Part shown: positions 7,018 through 9,506 of the stretch, one piece after another | Numbering within the stretch: position 1 is the stretch's first letter | Layout: each line of letters begins with the position of its first letter | NCBI GenBank assembly: GCA_938023885.1 | Contig: CALJCU010000557.1 | Span: 1 to 9,506, forward strand | Direction of reading: 5' to 3' | DNA from: an uncultured Prevotella sp. | GTDB taxonomy: Bacteria > Bacteroidota > Bacteroidia > Bacteroidales > Bacteroidaceae | Length of the DNA: 9,506 bases | The notes under the pieces: generated by a model | Database searches by the model: none | The model's input: only the letters and a program-made list of their open reading frames with translations | What the model was told of the DNA's origin: nothing | Program-made: the position numbers and the translations under genes

Positions 7018-7048
7018 TTTGTTTTTCAAAAGGATATCCGTACTTTTG
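7018..7048 (+). promoter_or_regulatory. Internal promoter for the GH13 gene
   Basis: TTTG (7018-7021), a 19-base gap and TACTTTTG (7041-7048) match both elements of the Bacteroidetes primary promoter. The start of transcription would be near 7055, about 50 bases before the ATG at 7106. This lets the glycosidase be made independently of susCD. Confidence 0.68.
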
Positions 7049-7105
7049 CATCAGACAACACAACAGGAAGTCCGATGGGTATCCTGACAACTAAAAACTT
7101 AAACA

Positions 7106-8851
7106 ATGAAGAAAGAAATCATCACAGCAGCGGCGGCACTGGCCATGGCAGTCCCCATGACGGCCCAGATCGGCACGAACCCACAATGGCTTGACAATGC
7201 CGTTTTCTATCAGATCTATCCTTCCTCCTACATGGATACGGACGGGAACGGTATCGGAGACCTGCCCGGCATCACCAGCAGGCTGGATTACATCAAGTCG
7301 CTGGGCGTGGATGCCTTGTGGCTGAATCCCGTATTCGAGTCGGGATGGTTTGACGGTGGCTACGATGTCATCGACTTCTACAAGATTGACCCGCGCTTCG
7401 GTACAAATACCGATATGGTGACACTGGTCAACGAAGCCCACAGAAGAGGCATAAAGGTCTGCCTGGACCTGGTGGCAGGACACACGAGCGTGAAGTCGCC
7501 GTGGTTCCATGAATGTGCGAACGGCGACCGCAACGGGCGTTATTCCGACTATTATATATGGACTGACACCATCTCACAGAAAGACAAGGAAGAGATTGAA
7601 GCGCGCCACAGGGATGCCAATCCGGAGGGAAGCACACGTGGGCGTTATGTGGAGATGGACGCAAAACGCGGCAAATACTATGAGAAGAACTTCTTTGAAT
7701 GCCAGCCTGCCCTGAACTACGGCTTTGCCCATCCCGACCCCTCTCATCCCTGGGAGCAGCCTGTGACGGCACCCGGACCGCAGGCCGTACGCCGGGAGAT
7801 GAAGAACATCATGGCCTTCTGGTTTGACAAGGGCATCGACGGCTTCCGTGTGGATATGGCCTCTTCGCTCGTCAAGAACGACTCGGGGAAGAAAGAGGTG
7901 TCAAAGCTGTGGAACGAGATGAGGGCATGGAAGGACAGGCATTATCCCCAATGCGTACTGATATCCGAGTGGAGCGACCCGGCCGTCGCCATCCCTGCCG
8001 GCTTCAACATCGACTTCATGATCCACTTCGGCATCAAGGGTTATCCCTCTCTCTTCTTCGACCGAAACACACCGAACGGCCGGCCGTGGGAGGGGCAGGA
8101 CATCTCCAAAGAGTACAAGTTCTGCTACTTTGACAAGGCAGGAAAAGGAGAGGTGAAGGAGTTTGTCGACAACTTCACGGCAGCCTTCAACCGCACAAAG
8201 CAACTCGGCTACATCGCCATTCCGACGGCCAACCACGATTTCCAGCGTCCGAACATCGGCATGCGTAACACGATGGACCAGCTGAAGGTGGCCATGACCT
8301 TCTTCCTGACCATGCCGGGTGTACCGTTTATCTATTATGGTGACGAAATCGGCATGAAATACCAGATGAATCTTCCTACCAAAGAGGGTAGCAACGAACG
8401 TGCCGGGACACGTACTCCTATGCAGTGGACTGCCGGTCCTACCGCCGGATTCTCTACCTGCGAGCCTGCCCAACTATATTTCCCTGTGGATACGGAAGAC
8501 GGAAAGCTGACGGTGGAGGCACAGGAGAAAGACCCCAATTCCCTGCTGAACTTCACCCGTGAACTGGTCCGCCTGCGCCATGCCCACTCGGCATTGCATG
8601 GAAACGGAGAATGGGAACTTGTCAGTAAGGAAAGCCAGCCCTACCCCATGGTCTACAAACGTACGGCCGGCGGAGAAACCGTAGTCGTTGCCATCAATCC
8701 GAGTGCCAGAAAGGTTTCAGCAAGGATACCCCACCTTGGAAAAGCCAGGCCGCTGTCCATGACGGGAGAAGCAACTTACAAGACAGGCGGCAAAGGTGAT
8801 GTCATCAACCTGAAAGCCATATCAGCCGCTGTATTCAAGATCATTGAATAA
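7106..8851 (+). CDS. Secreted GH13 alpha-glucosidase/alpha-amylase-family enzyme
   Basis: The product has 581 residues with a Sec-type signal peptide (1 to about 20, MKKEIITAAAALAMAVPMTA) and no lipobox, so it is probably periplasmic. It is a complete GH13 (beta/alpha)8 barrel. A Ca2+-binding loop DTDGNGIGDL lies at 44-53. Conserved region I is DLVAGH (121-126), region II GFRVD with the nucleophile Asp250, region III LISEW with the acid/base Glu288, and region IV NHD with the transition-state Asp378. QPALNYG (200-206) stands where oligo-1,6-glucosidases have QPDLNW. RTPMQW (436-441) and LVRLRHAHSAL (488-498) are typical of the alpha-glucosidase/trehalose-synthase branch rather than endo-amylases. 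Likely substrates are malto- or isomalto-oligosaccharides imported by the adjacent SusCD. Gly125 replaces the usual Asn of region I (D..xNH). The C-terminal beta domain appears complete. The start lies in A-rich sequence with no Shine-Dalgarno. The family is secure; bond specificity is inferred. Confidence 0.93.
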   Translation: MKKEIITAAAALAMAVPMTAQIGTNPQWLDNAVFYQIYPSSYMDTDGNGIGDLPGITSRLDYIKSLGVDALWLNPVFESGWFDGGYDVIDFYKIDPRFGTNTDMVTLVNEAHRRGIKVCLDLVAGHTSVKSPWFHECANGDRNGRYSDYYIWTDTISQKDKEEIEARHRDANPEGSTRGRYVEMDAKRGKYYEKNFFECQPALNYGFAHPDPSHPWEQPVTAPGPQAVRREMKNIMAFWFDKGIDGFRVDMASSLVKNDSGKKEVSKLWNEMRAWKDRHYPQCVLISEWSDPAVAIPAGFNIDFMIHFGIKGYPSLFFDRNTPNGRPWEGQDISKEYKFCYFDKAGKGEVKEFVDNFTAAFNRTKQLGYIAIPTANHDFQRPNIGMRNTMDQLKVAMTFFLTMPGVPFIYYGDEIGMKYQMNLPTKEGSNERAGTRTPMQWTAGPTAGFSTCEPAQLYFPVDTEDGKLTVEAQEKDPNSLLNFTRELVRLRHAHSALHGNGEWELVSKESQPYPMVYKRTAGGETVVVAINPSARKVSARIPHLGKARPLSMTGEATYKTGGKGDVINLKAISAAVFKIIE

Positions 8852-8876
8852 GACTTTCATTTCCAAGACCTTTACC

Positions 8877-8921
8877 AGGTGTATCAGAATAGCTGCCAGC
8901 AGGCATTCTGATGCACCTTTT
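8877..8921 (+). terminator. Rho-independent terminator of the GH13 gene
   Basis: AGGTGTATCAGAAT (8877-8890) pairs with ATTCTGATGCACCT (8905-8918) over 14 positions with one U-G wobble. The 14-base loop contains a small CTG/CAG stem. The run TTTT then TCTGTCT follows. It starts 26 bases after the GH13 stop and closes the locus. Confidence 0.83.
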
Positions 8922-9314
8922 CTGTCTGCATTCCTGAACAGACAAGGATGATTACACGGACTTCCCCACATAAAAAGCCAATGCCGGCCGATAAGACATA
9001 AGCGACATCATTTTCCATGCGTAATCTCTTTTAAACAGACAAGTCGACATTATTTCCGGAAGAACAAGTCCCTCTGGGCAGACAAGTCCTGCCGGTACAG
9101 CTCTTCGCCGGCTGCGTTTTGCTCCCGTCCCAGTAACAGACTGCATGGAGCGGGGCATCAGCACGACTGGTGTTTACAAACAACTCCACGGGTGGCGGGC
9201 ATCAACACACCTGCAGGAAAGGCCTGTCCATGCCTGTCACTACCATTATATAGCAAGACACTGCCGGCTGACTTACAGGGGAAAGTTTACCGGACAGCAC
9301 TGGTAACAAAACAC
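8922..9314. other. Gene-free stretch between two convergent terminators
   Basis: I see no supported gene here. Short open frames exist on both strands (8952-9164 minus, 9192-9407 plus), but they show no recognisable family and no promoter of the TAnnTTTG type; the second also runs through the ahpF terminator and stop. Small repeated words occur: ACAAGTC three times at 9039-9090, and GGGCATCA followed by CAC at about 9154 and 9198. None forms a clear element. Confidence 0.5.
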
Positions 9315-9364
9315 AAAAAAGTCCGACGGGCAGGTGAAGTCAGCTCACACTTGCCGCATCGGAC
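9315..9364 (-). terminator. Rho-independent terminator of ahpF
   Basis: Read on the minus strand, GTCCGA pairs with TCGGAC (plus-strand 9359-9364 and 9321-9326). The stem continues after a small internal loop with GGCA/TGCC and GTG/CAC. Six T residues follow (the A-run 9315-9320 on the plus strand). It begins about 33 bases past the ahpF stop and faces the terminator of the GH13 gene. Confidence 0.82.
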
Positions 9365-9396
9365 AGATATACACTCAGGTAGTATGGTTTGCAAGG

Positions 9397-9506
9397 TTAT
9401 CCTATAATCACTCCACGGATACGGTCGTCAAAGGCTGAAAGGGCTGCCTTTGCACCTTCTCCCATAGCGATTGTAATCTGTTTGTAAGGCACCGTTGTAA
9501 CGTCAC
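9397..9506 (-). CDS. ahpF: Alkyl hydroperoxide reductase subunit F, C-terminal end only
   Basis: The minus-strand frame runs in from the right edge and ends with TAA at plus-strand 9397-9399. Only 35 complete codons are visible. The residues read DVTTVPYKQITIAMGEGAKA and then ALSAFDDRIRGVIIG. This matches the end of AhpF, where the second flavin-binding motif (GD.TTVPYKQI) is followed by the GEGAKA.LSAFD helix; the related thioredoxin reductase lacks the TTVPYKQI-EGAKASLSAFD wording. AhpF is a cytoplasmic NADH-dependent flavoprotein that reduces AhpC for removal of peroxides. ahpC is usually next to it and would lie outside the window. Codon use is mixed, without the G/C-ending bias of the GH13 gene. 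Confidence 0.85.
   Translation of the reverse strand, partial: DVTTVPYKQITIAMGEGAKAALSAFDDRIRGVIIG

Noticed and set aside
8952..9407. Small open frames on both strands (8952-9164 minus, 9192-9407 plus).
   Set aside because: No family resemblance or start signals. The plus-strand one crosses the ahpF terminator and the end of ahpF.

Overview
The window looks like chromosomal DNA of a Bacteroidetes bacterium, most likely Prevotella or a close relative. The reasons are a SusC/SusD pair, Bacteroidetes-type promoters (TTTG about 19-20 bases before TAnnTTTG), A-rich translation starts with little Shine-Dalgarno sequence, and small secreted carboxypeptidase-regulatory-like proteins. The genus is an inference from style; no rRNA or other marker gene is present.

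Layout. Bases 1-602 hold the C-terminal end of a zinc/cadmium/lead-type P-type ATPase, followed by an 18-bp perfect palindrome and a strong terminator. Bases 680-1040 have no gene but carry a tandem array of 22-bp units, each with a GCACC-ATT-GGTGC dyad. Bases 1051-1641 encode a small secreted protein with a carboxypeptidase-regulatory-like domain and a TonB-box-like segment but no barrel. A 540-base gap (1642-2181) follows. It holds GC-rich dyads, a possible terminator, a clear promoter, and a long leader with a possible 28-residue Arg/Pro-rich reading frame.

The core is a compact glycan-utilisation locus: susC (2182-5169), susD (5200-6924) and a GH13 alpha-glucosidase-like gene (7106-8851). 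SusC and SusD would capture and import an oligosaccharide across the outer membrane, and the secreted GH13 enzyme would cut alpha-glucosidic bonds in the periplasm or at the surface. A 15-bp intercistronic hairpin and a second well-formed promoter lie between susD and the GH13 gene, so the enzyme can probably be expressed separately from the transporter. No SusE/F homologue, regulator or inner-membrane transporter is in the window. A strong terminator closes the locus at 8877-8921. About 390 bases without a recognisable gene follow. The window then ends in a convergent gene on the minus strand, the C-terminus of AhpF (9397-9506), with its own terminator at 9315-9364.

The three locus genes prefer G/C at third codon positions (34 of 40 codons in each of two hand-counted samples). 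The flanking genes do not (14 of 41, 14 of 40 and 14 of 35). This makes the locus a compositional island, acquired by transfer or under different codon selection. I see no transposase, integrase, tRNA, rRNA or CRISPR array.
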